From: RI-92 sp037384645
GTDB lineage: Bacteria; Pseudomonadota; Gammaproteobacteria; UBA6429; Thiohalophilaceae
DNA: 64,000 nt
Assembly (NCBI GenBank): GCA_037384645.1
Contig: JARRNT010000006.1
Coordinates: 1-64,000, forward strand
Direction: 5' to 3'
Shown: in pieces, positions 63,973 through 64,000 of the stretch
How positions within the stretch are numbered: the stretch's first letter is position 1
How the letters are laid out: the number at the start of each line of letters is the position of its first letter
Program-made: the position numbers and the translations under genes
The notes under the pieces: generated by a model
Seen by the model: only the letters and a program-made list of their open reading frames with translations
Told to the model about the DNA's origin: nothing
Databases searched by the model: none

Positions 63973-64000
63973 TTAGACGCAGAGAGCGCAAAGTACGCAA
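63973..64000. repeat. CGCAGAG-type repeat, copy 4, cut by window end
   Basis: AATTAGACGCAGAGAGCGCA followed by aagtacgcaa after the DjlA gene matches the left arm of the CGCAGAG inverted repeats. The right arm would lie beyond the window. Confidence 0.65.

Overview
The window looks like chromosomal DNA of a gammaproteobacterium, probably an autotrophic or sulfur-oxidising lineage. The evidence is gene content and order. A block from yggU-yggT-proC-yggS through pilT-pilU, pyrC'-pyrB-pyrR-ruvX-yqgE-tonB, gshB and pilG-pilH-pilI-pilJ-pilK-chpA-chpB-chpC follows the order I remember from Pseudomonas aeruginosa, with extra modules inserted. Other genes fit an autotroph (recalled family knowledge): an Acidithiobacillus-type glutamate-cysteine ligase, a metK-ahcY-metF cluster with an SAH riboswitch, and a tkt-gap-pgk-pyk-fba cluster of the kind used in Calvin-cycle carbon metabolism. 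No phage, insertion sequence, CRISPR array, rRNA or tRNA gene was seen.

Layout. 1-9 kb: a split phosphomannomutase locus (membrane half plus AlgC), argB, slmA, a periplasmic coiled-coil protein, a TSUP transporter, pyrE beside an ExoIII/Crc-family nuclease, an AmpG-like permease and a TauE/SafE-like membrane protein. 9-16 kb: a dynamin-like GTPase, the ygg/proC cluster and the twitching ATPases pilT and pilU. 16-26 kb (minus strand): a PyrK-like flavoprotein, a dihydroorotase homologue without its metal-binding histidines, pyrB, pyrR, ruvX, yqgE, tonB, a Gx transporter/NusG-II/ApbE module, gshB and gshA. 26-38 kb (plus strand): the complete Pil-Chp chemosensory operon, including a 1996-residue ChpA. 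38-44 kb (minus strand): rsmE, bioA, metF, ahcY with an SAH riboswitch, and metK. 44-52 kb (plus strand): a thioredoxin-fold protein and tkt-gap-pgk-pyk-fba. 52-64 kb: small and partly uncharacterised genes, including a Sel1 protein, a double rhodanese, a five-gene minus-strand run ending in a SulP permease and an RsmC-like methyltransferase, a secreted beta-propeller, PqiA-like, HMA-like, DUF302, HDOD and TerB-DnaJ proteins.

Main points. tkt is frameshifted by an exact 29-bp tandem duplication, and the next gene, gap, has lost about 120 bp with a frameshift. Either these are sequencing or assembly errors or two adjacent carbon-metabolism genes are broken. The upstream region of ahcY carries a convincing SAH riboswitch with a long extra stem. 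The dihydroorotase homologue looks catalytically dead. Four copies of a CGCAGAG-rich inverted repeat lie between genes. The best candidates for less-described biology are the dynamin-like GTPase, the ApbE/NusG-II/Gx module and the operon of unknown genes at 54.1-57.9 kb. I found no clearly new multi-gene defence or mobile system.
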